A stretch of 64,000 nt of DNA from Ligustrum vulgare (Eukaryota > Streptophyta > Magnoliopsida > Lamiales > Oleaceae): positions 211,001 to 275,000 of the forward strand of contig OY743173.1 in NCBI GenBank assembly GCA_963555705.1, read 5' to 3'. The notes below the pieces were generated by a model. That model did not search any database. It had not been told where the DNA came from and saw nothing but the letters and a program-made list of their open reading frames with translations. A program made the position numbers and the translations under genes. This document shows, in pieces, positions 22,820 through 32,141 of the stretch. How positions within the stretch are numbered: position 1 is the first letter of the stretch; each line of letters begins with the position of its first letter.

Positions 22820-24034
22820 GACTATGTTATTAATATTATTAATAGATAATGATGATATTGTGCAAGGATTTCGAGTATCTCATTATTATATATTGATTTA
22901 GTATGGAAGTCAGTGAAGCACTACGTATAAAATATCATATGCAGATTAATTCAAAATTAATTTATATTAATGTAGTGCAATATAGTTGTATTAGTAATTA
23001 TATTATATGTTAATGTGAATTAAAATTTGTAAAAAAGAAAAAAAAATCATGTGACCTATGAAAATTAAAGTCATGAGTTAATTAAGTCATAACTTTTTGA
23101 ATTGAATGTAAGGTAACATTTATAATATATATTGTAAACTATCAGACAATCCAATTTTTGAAATTTTATATGGAATATTTTGATTATTATGTTAATATTT
23201 TATAATCATAATAATATTTATTAAATGAAGAAGTAAAAATTATAACATAATTTTCCTTAAAAAATTTAAAGAAAAACTATAATAATAAATTAGCACAAAA
23301 CTAGAAAAATATTGAGAGGAACACCAAATTAATAAAAGGACAATAGAAATATAAATGTGAATTAAATTTTTTGAAATATTTTTTTATGTAACCTATGAAA
23401 TAAAAGTCACAGATATTTGGAATTGTAGCATTTTGAATTGACGTTCACTTACGTGGTTATTATGTTCATAATGTAGTACATATACAATACAAATTATGAA
23501 ATTTGAGTAGACGATTCAGTTTTTAAAACTTTGGATGTAATATTTTAAATATTATATTAATATATTATATTCTAATAATATTTATTAATGGATGGAGTAT
23601 TTTTTTTTTCTTTTTGTAATTCTAAATAAATAAAATGTGTAATAATGTCAGAATAATAGTATGAAATTTTAATACAACATTGTAAAATATTGATAGTAAG
23701 TTAATTTAATACCAAATAAATGAAATGAAATAGTATAACAATACAAAATTACATTATGATAATGTAATTCTTAGCAATAAATTTAATAATGTAATAAATT
23801 ATTTAATGTTATTAAATAGGGATAAGGGTATATTGGGTATAAACTAAATATATAGGGGTAAAATAGATATTCAAAAGATTTTCCTCCATTCATCCTTTTT
23901 CAGATATATAGATATAGAATAGATAGATGTAGATAGATAAATAGGCAATGAAGTTTCAGTGAAAAATGAAACGTTAAAATGTGTGATTGATTTTGTGATT
24001 GAAAACGCACACTAGATTCTTTTGGCAATTCTAA

Positions 24035-25409
24035 GAGCATCTCCAATGAAACTATGGATTAGGGATATAGATTAGAAGAGAGAGAAAAAGATAGATATAT
24101 TATTTTAAGTTTAAATTGTGGAAAGGATGTGGATGTTTAAAGTAGAAAAAAGAGTGAGAAAAGGGGAAAAGAAGAGAGAGAGGTAAACACAATTTCAAAT
24201 AAATTAATGAATAGATAGTAGAGTATGTGAATGAGGATGTGTGATTGTGGAGAGTGTTAAGTGAAAAAATGGAGAAAAAGAGGGAGAATGTGGAAGAGAG
24301 AGAAAAAAAATAGATATTAAAGTGAGATCCACAAATTTTTGTGGGGGATTGTTGGATATTGGTTAATAAATCGAGAATTGAAAAAATCGATCAAAGTGAC
24401 TTTGTGTCGACTTCGGTCAAATACTCAAAAGCTCGACTCAATCCGTTTAGGAAAAATTGTTTGCCACTTCGTCGCTTCGGGGCGCACAAACGAGAACGCC
24501 CCCGAAAGAGAAAAATCGATCAAAGTGACTTCGTGTCGACTTCAGCCAAATATTCAAAAACTCGACTCAATCCGTTTAGGAAAAATTGTTTGGCACTTCA
24601 CCGCTTCAGGGCGCACAAACGGGAACGCCCCCGAAAGAGAATTTTGATTTCTCTACATGTATTGAAGGGTATATTTGGCATTTCGAAAACTAATATCAGA
24701 TGAATGAGAAATTACGAAAAATGACGAAAATCAGGTCAAAATATTTGACTGTGCGACCGCATGGTTAGTAAACCGCGCGATCACACGTCAAATTGAATAC
24801 CGGTTTTTTGAGTAAAACCGTGCGACGGCACGATCTATAACCGTGCGGCCGCATGGTTGTCCGGCCACAAGGCACCTTTTCATAAAGGTGCATTGTTTGG
24901 AAAGGGTGCATGGTTTGGGCTCAACCATTTTGTCCACACCCTTTCATGATCTATAAATAGGACCCTTTGAGTGTCCTATTCCTCACAAGTTTGATATGCA
25001 AAACATCTCTCATCCTCTCTTCTCTCCAAAATCAAATCATTGCATTTGTTATTTTGATTTTCTTCATTTCATCATTGGAGTACATAAGCCTAAATTTGGT
25101 TCGTGGTACTTGTGTTTTGGAGTGCTACAAACACAAATGAAGCCGTTGTATCTTGAGAGTCGATTGCCGATATCCGTAGGCACCGTTGCACGACAAATTC
25201 GATTTAAGGACAAAGAGTCCAACTCTTGTCTCGACTTTATCTCTACTTTCTTCTTCTTCTTGTTTGAACTTTCCTTACCGTTACTCTGTCCAATTTCGAC
25301 TTGAATTTACAAATTTTCATTCTACTTATTTTGCGTCACTATTCACAAATTCCTCCAACAGCTACATCTTACACGCAGTTGAGAACCAACAGTGTGTTTG
25401 GAGATGCTC
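24035..25409. mobile_element. Harbinger-like non-autonomous element
   Basis: Terminal inverted repeats GAGCATCTCCAA / TTGGAGATGCTC with target duplication TAA (24032-24034; 25410-25412), as in PIF/Harbinger-type MITEs. The left part (24050-24345) is purine-rich and non-coding. Most of the interior is a separate LTR-like insert. Confidence 0.75.
24350..25360 (+). mobile_element. Possible solo LTR inside the Harbinger-like element
   Basis: Begins TGTTGGA and ends TCCAACA, a typical LTR terminal pair, and has a TATA box (ctataaatagg, about 24950-24961) about two-thirds in, followed by a CT-rich leader. I could not find a matching target duplication, so this stays tentative. It includes a tandem duplication of about 132 bp (units from about 24378 and 24510, core 'aatcgatcaaagtgac') and GC-rich near-palindromes (accgtgcggccgcatggtt, 24750-24860). 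Confidence 0.45.
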
Positions 25410-25454
25410 TAATAGCATAATTATAGAAGTAGCAATTGAGATGCGAATGAAAAG

Positions 25455-28400
25455 TATAGCGACCCAGAATTTTTATGCAATAAATAATTATTTTAATATT
25501 TAGAAAATTGTGTCGCTACTATTTCATTTATTATTTTGAAATTAATGCCGCGACGGATTCGTCTAGCCAAGTCAAGAAATATCGAATTTGTTCGATTTTA
25601 AATTTAATATTCGAATTTCTAAAATTTTATTATTTTAATTATTTATTCAAAGTATTATTTTCAAAAAAAAATCTTTCTAAAATCCAAATTTTTCCCACAT
25701 GTCTTCTTCTTTACACCAAGACAACAATTCTTTATACAAAAACATCATCATTTTTATACAAATAAATATTACACCTAATTCTACACTATCATATTCTATA
25801 GTACCAACTCAATACATATTCTTCCCCATCACAACTCACGTTCCCCACCTTGTTTCCTTCTTAATTATTCTTTCCATCTCATTGTGTACAATCAACAAGC
25901 ATCTCCACACATGAACAATTGGAACACCTCAAAAGCATCATCATTATCATCACTTACACTACTCTTTCCAGCAAGGTAAAATGCTTTCTTCTCCTTTATC
26001 ACCAACTCCACATACCACAATTTCGGACCCATCCATTTTCAGATTTCCACAATTCAATATATATAAACATCATCATCATCACTACCACAATTATCAGTTG
26101 CAGCCCCAAACCATAACCACGAAACTTATGAATCATCAGCATCATCACCTCATTCCAACTGCAGTTCCTTTTCTGCAGCTAGACAACCAAGCATCATCAG
26201 TCCTCCTCCACCACCAGCAGCTCTAATGTCAAGCAACAATACTTCAATCCCCAATTTTTGCAATCACCATAATTATCAGTTGCAGCCACTAGCAGCTCCA
26301 CCATGACCGTCACCACAGTATCACCAAACTCATTATCATCATCACCACCCACTTCGAAACCACCCAGCTGCACCACAACACCACCAAAATCAACCCCAAC
26401 AGCCTACTGCCCAACATCTACCCTCGGTTTAGAACCAAATTCATCATCAATATCAGCACCATAGCCAATCACCAATTGAATCAGCGTCATCATCATCATC
26501 AACACCCTCTGCACTCATCGTCTGAGCCGCCCAACTACCTCAAGTTCACCGCCGCATCACTACCCAACTCAAGAATCAAACCAACAGACCACCAACCATT
26601 CACAAACATATCCATGACTCCCAATCGAATCAATCAACACCAATTGAACAGCCAAACAAACTCAGCTTTCCTCATCTGTACCACCACCGAGTTTCATTGA
26701 ATCACCACCAATTTGCAATCAACCCAACATCCACGAAAACCAATAAATAGAAGAAGCCCAGTTACTTACCTCAATCGCCGCTCCCTTCGCCGGAATTTCA
26801 GACCCAAATCGCGACCTTCAAGCCTCGGTCTAGCCACATCTCGCATATAAACCGCACAAAAACCTAGTCTACCACCTCTCCCGCAGTTCGCCGCACCTGC
26901 GCCGGAGTATTCGCCGGCAATTCCGTCGGTCAGAGACCATTTCTTTTCCTGATCGCCGAAATGTGCGTAGAGGTTGAGAGAGAGAGAATGGATCGCGAGA
27001 GAGTGAGTTGAGAGAGAGAAAAACAGATCTGATATATTTAACTTTCCAGAATTTGCAAATCAGTCCCTGACATTTTAATTTGTTTCCATTCAGTCCTTTT
27101 AGTTTTAAAATCATCAATTTCAGCCCTTAAGTTTTAAATGATTTTAATCAGCCCTTTCATTTTAAAATTCTGATCAATTCAGTCCCTGCTGAATTACTTT
27201 ATTTGATTTTAAGCCCAAGTTTCAAAGATATTCACTTTAGTCCTTCAACTTTCAAAAGTATTCATTTTAGTCCCTCAACTTTCAAAACATCAATTTTAGT
27301 CCTCAAATTATAATTTATCATTTTGAACTATATATTCGATATACTAAAGTGACTTATTGGCTAAGACGAAGCGTACGGAGAATCTAAAAGAAATTGAAGT
27401 CATTCCCGCTCAACTTTGCACTCGTCGGATTTGAGGTAGACTCGCACTTATTAATTGATTTAAATTATGATTTCATATGAATGTCATGTGACTTGTGAAA
27501 GTCAATTTTTAAGAAAAACAAGTATGTTTTTATGAAAGGTAAATATACCTTATGTTGTTATGAAAAGTAAGTATGTTTTTATGAAAAGAAAATATACTTT
27601 ATGTTTTTACGAAAAGTAAGTATACCCTATGCTTCACGAAAATGTTTTTTTGGATCATTGCTATGAAATCAATCTACCAAGATTGTTTTGGGTCCCATAT
27701 GATAAGTTATGATATGTTAAGGGGACCGGAGTTTTAGTAGCGCTACACATAAGAATTCTTGCCACCTAAGTTCGGTAACATTCTTGTGTCTCCTATGTTT
27801 ATGAGGATTTGCCACGAAGTTCGGTAAAATTCCTATCTTTCCATATGTTTATGAGGATTTACCACCTAAGTTCGGTAAAATTCCTGTCGCATATGTTTAT
27901 GAGGATTTCGATCCTATCTTATGTTATGATGCAATTGATCCCTATGAATTTCAGAAAATTATGCTTGGTATACTTACTACATAAGAATTCTTACCACCTA
28001 AGTTCGGTAAAATTCTTATGTTTATGAGGATTTCGATATTATCCTATGTTATGATGAAAACTTACTGTTATTATGATTTTACTGCATAAGAATTCTTGCC
28101 ACCTAAGTTCGGTAAAGTTCTTGTGTCTTCTTATGTTTATGAGGATTTCAATCCTATCTTATGTTATGCTTTCAAAAGAAATTATGCTTGGCATAATTAA
28201 AATGTTTTTATAAGTATATGGTTTTCAAAGAGCTATTTTCAAAGAGCCTATGATTTGCAAAATATGTCCCGTGCTGTAATGCACAATATGAGTTTTATCA
28301 AGAGCAGTTTTATAAAGAAGCTCTATCAATGCCCGTTTTATAAAGAGCAGGGATTTATGTGTTTAATCATCTTATAAATTAAATTAATTCGCGATGAGTC

Positions 28401-28792
28401 TACTGAGTATTTCCCCCATGAAATACTCACCCTACTTTTAACAGTTTTGCAGATTTCGGAGACGGTGGCGAGCGATGAATGATGGTGGCAATAATCGTTG
28501 AACGGTTGAAAGTTTGACGTTAATGATTTCCGTATTTTCCAAACAATCGAATAATTTAGAGAAGTTCATTTATTTGAGAAATTATGATATTGGCAATTTC
28601 TTTACAATATTAATGGTTCGATTTACTATTTCAAATGGTTTCATAAATGTTTTCAATTTTAGCGGCCATTACAGTTTATTTAATGTTGCCAAAAAAATGA
28701 ATTTCAATTATTTCTTCCGCAAAAATATTATTCGAAAAATTTAGACAGAAAATGACGTAGTGAATCGGGTATACGGAACTCGGGGCGCTACA
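25455..28792 (+). mobile_element. 5' LTR of LARD-like element
   Basis: 3338 bp. Modules in order: AT-rich start; a long stretch rich in CAT/CAC/CCA triplets (25900-26720); a GC-richer block with GA repeats (26750-27020); 'tcagtccct..tttaagttt' repeats (27060-27300); a tandem array (27748-28140); an 'aaagagc' block (28230-28350); an AT-rich end. The small frames seen here recur in all copies but have no codon-like constraint that I can see. Confidence 0.95.
27748..28140 (+). repeat. Tandem array in 5' LTR
   Basis: Five to six imperfect units of 'aagaattcttgccacctaa' + 'gttcggtaaaattc', separated by 'tatgtttatgaggattt'. Repeated at 34435-34827. Confidence 0.85.
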
Positions 28793-28795
28793 AGT

Positions 28796-28807
28796 TGGTA
28801 TCAGAGC
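28796..28807 (+). promoter_or_regulatory. Primer-binding site of LARD-like element
   Basis: TGGTATCAGAGC, three bases inside the 5' LTR end; complements initiator Met tRNA. Confidence 0.95.
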
Positions 28808-29759
28808 TAGTCTGCGTTTCTGTAGACTGGAAAAATTTTCAAAAAGAATTTTCAAGAAATATTTTCCATTATAAAAATTTTATTGATGAAGATTGCCACT
28901 GCCATCATTCGTTCCACCAACTCCGAGGTAAAGAAGTTTATGATGTTTAAAGTTATTTCAGTATTTCGAATACTCATTTTATTGATTTATGAGAAAGAAT
29001 GAAGAGTATTTCGGATACTTATGATTTATGAGAAATAAGAATGTATTTCTTCGAAAATAATGATGTTGTTATGCTTTGTCATAACTTATATGCTTTAATG
29101 TATGAGTATGAGAAATTTTTTAAAAGAAAACGAGTGTTGAGCATAATGGGAATAATATGATTTTATTGAGAATTAAGTAATGGATATTATGTTGAGTTAA
29201 TTTATTATGCCTCTATGTTGAAGAGAAATTTATTATGAAGTTTGGCTTTGTGAATAAATTTTGGGAATATGATTTATGGCATATATTTATAAGTAGGAAT
29301 AACTTTTGAGCCAATTAAGGTATGGAAGGAAGTGATATTGTGATATTGAAAAATATGATTTGAAATTGTTATGTTGAGGAATTATGAATTGAATTATGAG
29401 ATATTTTGATGATATTGAAGTGTTGGAATCATTTTCAATATTTTTAGATCATTGTGATCAAATGTGGAGTTATTTATTATTGTGAGTTATGAAGTATGCT
29501 TATGGTTTGGATAAGTCCAAATTACAAGGGAGACTCTATCCAGAATTTTATCATTTGGAATTAAGAGCATAATATGATAAGCATCCACTAAAGGAATTAA
29601 GGTTAGACATGCAAGATCATTTACATCACAAACGAGATTTAGTAGATGATAGCAGAGATTTTATTATTTTCTCATAAGGAGAACACACAAGAGTCATACT
29701 GGAAAGGAAATACATGAAACACACGAAAGCATAAGAGAAAAACATGGAAAGATCCTCAG

Positions 29760-29985
29760 AATGAGAGATGTGTTTCCGGAGTAGCCGTATCCTACCACCT
29801 CTGATCTTTTGAGGAAATAAAGAAACCTTCAAAGAGGTGTGTTTCGAGAGTAAGAATACTCCGTAATCTACCACCTGGAATCTTTGAAGTACACACAAGA
29901 TTTAAACATTAAGGAAATCCTAGTAAATGGAGGGGTGTCTCGAGAGTGAGAATACTCCGTACTCTACCCCCACCTATTCTAAGAT
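29760..29985. repeat. Three imperfect repeats downstream of the LOG-like frame
   Basis: Units near 29766, 29838 and 29934 share 'gtgtttcgagagtaagaata' and 'ctccgta.tctaccacct', followed by 'tctttgaag'-like sequence. On the minus strand they lie just past the LOG-like stop codon, so they could form its 3' UTR. 28808-29759 is AT-rich with no frame I can support. Confidence 0.6.
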
Positions 29986-30639
29986 TCAAAGAGTTAAATT
30001 TACATTAACCGGACTCCATTTTCGCTTGATTCCCCTTCCTTGCGACCAATCTATCTTAACCCCTGCTGGATCTTGTATTGAGATATATGACTTCAGCTTA
30101 TCCAGTAGTTCATCAATAGTAGGAGCAGAAATAAGAAGCCTTCTGGAAAATGGAGAGATGAATCCCTGTTCCACAGCATAATCAAGAAAGGTTAACAAAC
30201 CATCAAAGAAATTGTTAACATTCAGAAGCCCAATAGGCTTAGTATGGAGATCTAGTTGAGCCCACGAGGTAATGTTAAAAATTTCTTCTAAGGTACCAAA
30301 ACCTCCGGGCAGGGCTATAAAGGCATCAGAACCATATAGCATACAAGTTATGCGTTCATGGATGGATAAGGTTTGAACTTCATGCCCTCGTGTTTTTCCT
30401 GCAACATCTACCAAAGGGACAGGTATGACACCGATTACTTTTGATTTCTCTGCAAGAGCAGATTGGGAAACACAACCCATTAGACCACTGCTACCACCCC
30501 CATATACAAGAGTGATACCTTTTTCCCCCAGTTTCTTTCCAAGATCTACAGCCGCTTCTAGATAACCGAAGCCTTTCCCTACTTTTGATCCACAAAATAT
30601 ACAAATAGTTTTGATCTGTCGAAGTTTTGGTGCTTCCAT
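29986..30639 (-). CDS. LOG-type cytokinin riboside 5'-monophosphate phosphoribohydrolase
   Basis: A 217-residue intact frame, matching the usual length of plant LOG enzymes, which release active cytokinin bases from their nucleotides in the cytosol. Landmarks: ICIFCGS (12-18), the nucleotide-binding GGGSSGLMG (47-55), HER (94-96), and the family signature PGGFGTLEE (111-119) with its Glu; then TSWAQLDLHTKPIGLLNV (124-141) and the C-terminal RRLLISAPTIDELL. Plant LOG genes normally have several introns; this frame has none, so it looks like a captured processed copy. The HERK motif usual in the family is HERI here (Lys to Ile at 97). The C-terminal 30 residues are unusual. It lies antisense inside a retrotransposon, downstream of the cysteine-finger frame on the same strand. 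Whether it is expressed or active is unknown. Confidence 0.85.
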   Translation of the reverse strand: MEAPKLRQIKTICIFCGSKVGKGFGYLEAAVDLGKKLGEKGITLVYGGGSSGLMGCVSQSALAEKSKVIGVIPVPLVDVAGKTRGHEVQTLSIHERITCMLYGSDAFIALPGGFGTLEEIFNITSWAQLDLHTKPIGLLNVNNFFDGLLTFLDYAVEQGFISPFSRRLLISAPTIDELLDKLKSYISIQDPAGVKIDWSQGRGIKRKWSPVNVNLTL

Positions 30640-30713
30640 CTTTGATAGTAAAGAAGGGAAAACTTACGAAGAAGATGTGATTTTGGGATGCCTGAACTAT
30701 GAAATATGTTTGG

Positions 30714-30722
30714 CTATTTAAA
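30714..30722 (-). promoter_or_regulatory. TATA-like box upstream of LOG-like frame
   Basis: Minus strand TTTAAATAG, 75 bp upstream of the ATG at 30639, a reasonable distance for a TATA box and short 5' UTR. The same 9-mer precedes the cysteine-finger frame. Confidence 0.5.
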
Positions 30723-30726
30723 GCCG

Positions 30727-30727
30727 G

Positions 30728-30757
<30 letters not shown>
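30727..30757. repeat. Poly(A) tract on plus strand (poly(T) on minus)
   Basis: About 31 A residues. It sits upstream of the LOG-like frame on the coding strand, so it is not that gene's own poly(A) tail. It could be a retroposition scar of something inserted on the plus strand. Confidence 0.9.
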
Positions 30758-30759
<2 letters not shown>

Positions 30760-30782
30760 ACTGTTTTTTGATTGATTCTGAA

Positions 30783-30800
30783 AAAGTAAAGATTTACTTT
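30783..30800. repeat. Short perfect inverted repeat
   Basis: aaagtaaa-ga-tttacttt, 8-bp arms with a 2-bp centre, in the promoter region of the LOG-like frame. Confidence 0.7.
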
Positions 30801-30863
30801 TGACAAAATCAGCCCACTTTTGAATATTTTTATCGTATCGAGGCTGTCACCTTTCGGCGATTT

Positions 30864-30958
30864 AATATTTATTTCCAGCTTTATCAAACCTCGAGAAAGG
30901 AAAATATATTTATTTCCAGCTTTATCAAACCTCGAGAAAAGAAAAATATATTTTATTT
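30864..30958. repeat. About 41-bp tandem repeats upstream of LOG-like frame
   Basis: Two full units containing 'tttatttccagctttatcaa' + 'acctcgagaaa' and one partial unit. They lie roughly 225-320 bp upstream of the LOG-like start and may be regulatory. Confidence 0.75.
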
Positions 30959-31005
30959 CCAAAACGCGTGAAAGAAAGCAGCAAAATATTTTAAAAAGAT
31001 TTACC

Positions 31006-31557
31006 TTATATCATTGCTGAACTGCCAGAAGCCTCATTTTGTAAAACAGACTGACAAACAGGATCTTTCGATATTATATTTTGGAGACTATAACGATTTT
31101 TGTCCTCGTTAAACTGAGCGTATAAGGAGAGAAGTTCACGTTGTACATAACCACTTGGGTGCGTCTCAAGAGTCAGTCGAATATCATCCAAAGACTCCTT
31201 ACTCAGTCCACCCTTTATGAATTCGATTTTATCATCCCGATTAGTAGAAGAATATCCTACTGATTTGCAACGTGTATTACAGTTCCAACGAGCACATTTG
31301 TAGCAACCACCCAGTCTTTTTGCTCTTCGTTTCTTTGCGAACGTGCTTTTGCCTAAACCAGGCATATGTTTTGGAAATGTTGATGGTAATTCACCAGATA
31401 GTCGAACCTTTGCTTCTATCAACCAGCGAACATCTTCTGGAATATCATGAGCCATTAGCAACCTCAATCTTTCGAGCCTTATTTTATAGATCTTTCTCAG
31501 ATCATTCATAGGAAGACTGGAATAATACTTGCGAATGTTAGAAAGAATGATATCCAT
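31006..31557 (-). CDS. Basic cysteine-finger protein, resembles plant-virus cysteine-rich proteins
   Basis: An intact frame of 183 codons from the first ATG at 31557 (the five codons before it start at a TTG). Order: a helical N-terminal half (SNIRKYYSSL, RLERLRLL), a proline/glycine hinge, GLGKSTFAKKRRAKRLGG (67-84), a cysteine finger C-x2-C-x4-C-x3-C (CYKCARWNCNTRC, residues 85-97), then KIEFIKGGLSKESL and a Ser-rich tail. A GxG(K/R)S-x-(Y/F)A plus basic run directly before a Cys finger ending C-x-T-R-C is the arrangement I know from the cysteine-rich nucleic-acid-binding proteins of carlaviruses and relatives, which act as RNA-silencing suppressors. The finger here is shorter. This link is by motif only and needs testing. 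It lies antisense in the element, upstream of the LOG-like frame. Confidence 0.55.
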   Translation of the reverse strand: MDIILSNIRKYYSSLPMNDLRKIYKIRLERLRLLMAHDIPEDVRWLIEAKVRLSGELPSTFPKHMPGLGKSTFAKKRRAKRLGGCYKCARWNCNTRCKSVGYSSTNRDDKIEFIKGGLSKESLDDIRLTLETHPSGYVQRELLSLYAQFNEDKNRYSLQNIISKDPVCQSVLQNEASGSSAMI

Positions 31558-31589
31558 TGTTTGATGATTCAACCTCTTCTCAGCATGAA

Positions 31590-31598
31590 CTATTTAAA
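31590..31598 (-). promoter_or_regulatory. TATA-like box upstream of cysteine-finger frame
   Basis: Minus strand TTTAAATAG, 33 bp before the ATG at 31557. It is the same 9-mer as before the LOG-like frame. 31600-32100 shows no further gene. Confidence 0.45.
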
Positions 31599-32110
31599 AG
31601 CGCAAAGGATCTGAGTGAATCCGCGTGATGTTGTGACCAGCAAGAAAGCGCAGGATTATTTTAATGAAAAGAGGAGACAAGAAGTAATGCGCTGTTAAAT
31701 TTTATCGATAAAGGAGATTTGATTGGAGATTTGGAATATTTTCTTGGATTATGGGTACTGATATTTTGTTTTAATAATGATAATCTTGGTATAGTGTGAT
31801 GATACGTGGAAAGTAAAATGAGTACCGTATTGAATCAGAATTCATACGTATATACAAGTGAAAGAAATACTTTGCAGGAAATGTGGTGACATTTAAGTAT
31901 AGAATCTTAATTTTGGGAGATATTTGTTTACTGAATTTTGGGTTAGAAATATTGGAAAGATAAGTTGATGATATTATGTTGATATGTTTGGGTATATTAC
32001 GTAGAGAAGATATTCAGGTAATTCTTTGATTATTTTTGGAATTTTCGATGATAAGAAGAAGAGATTCTGATTAAGTATTCAGAAATTTTAAGATTAAGTA
32101 AGTTTAATTT

Positions 32111-32141
32111 CGAGGACGAAATTATTTTAAGGAGGTAAGAT
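32111..32141 (+). promoter_or_regulatory. 3' conserved block and polypurine tract of LARD-like element
   Basis: 'cgaggacgaaatt' followed by a purine run (aaggaggtaaga) directly before the 3' LTR. The same block, in the same place, ends the intact Tekay element (50098-50131). Confidence 0.85.

Larger units (their letters stand above)
16375..23918 (-). mobile_element. Probable outer Helitron (minus strand), with nested insertions
   Basis: The minus-strand 3' end is clear: hairpin CGTGCA-T-TGCACG (16389-16401) followed by CTAGT ending at 16375. A candidate 5' end, TTCTATATCTATATATCTG, begins near 23918. Between them lie PIF1-helicase remnants in the same orientation (19080-19595) and two insertions: a second Helitron (16449-18953) and a small LTR element (19600-22819). 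22820-23900 is AT-rich and non-coding. The 5' end is approximate and pairing of the two ends is inference. Confidence 0.5.

Noticed and set aside
24350..25360. Confident solo LTR call
   Set aside because: Ends fit, but no target duplication was found, so it is listed only as possible.
25508..26700. His/Pro/Gln-rich frames in the LARD LTR
   Set aside because: They reflect CAT/CAC/CCA triplet-rich DNA; frames break between copies and have no start context or domain.
27748..28140. CRISPR-like direct repeats
   Set aside because: Units are imperfect and variably spaced, inside a plant LTR and without cas genes; an LTR tandem array explains them.
30727..30757. Poly(A) tail of a retroposed LOG gene
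   Set aside because: It is on the wrong side: upstream of the LOG-like frame on its coding strand.
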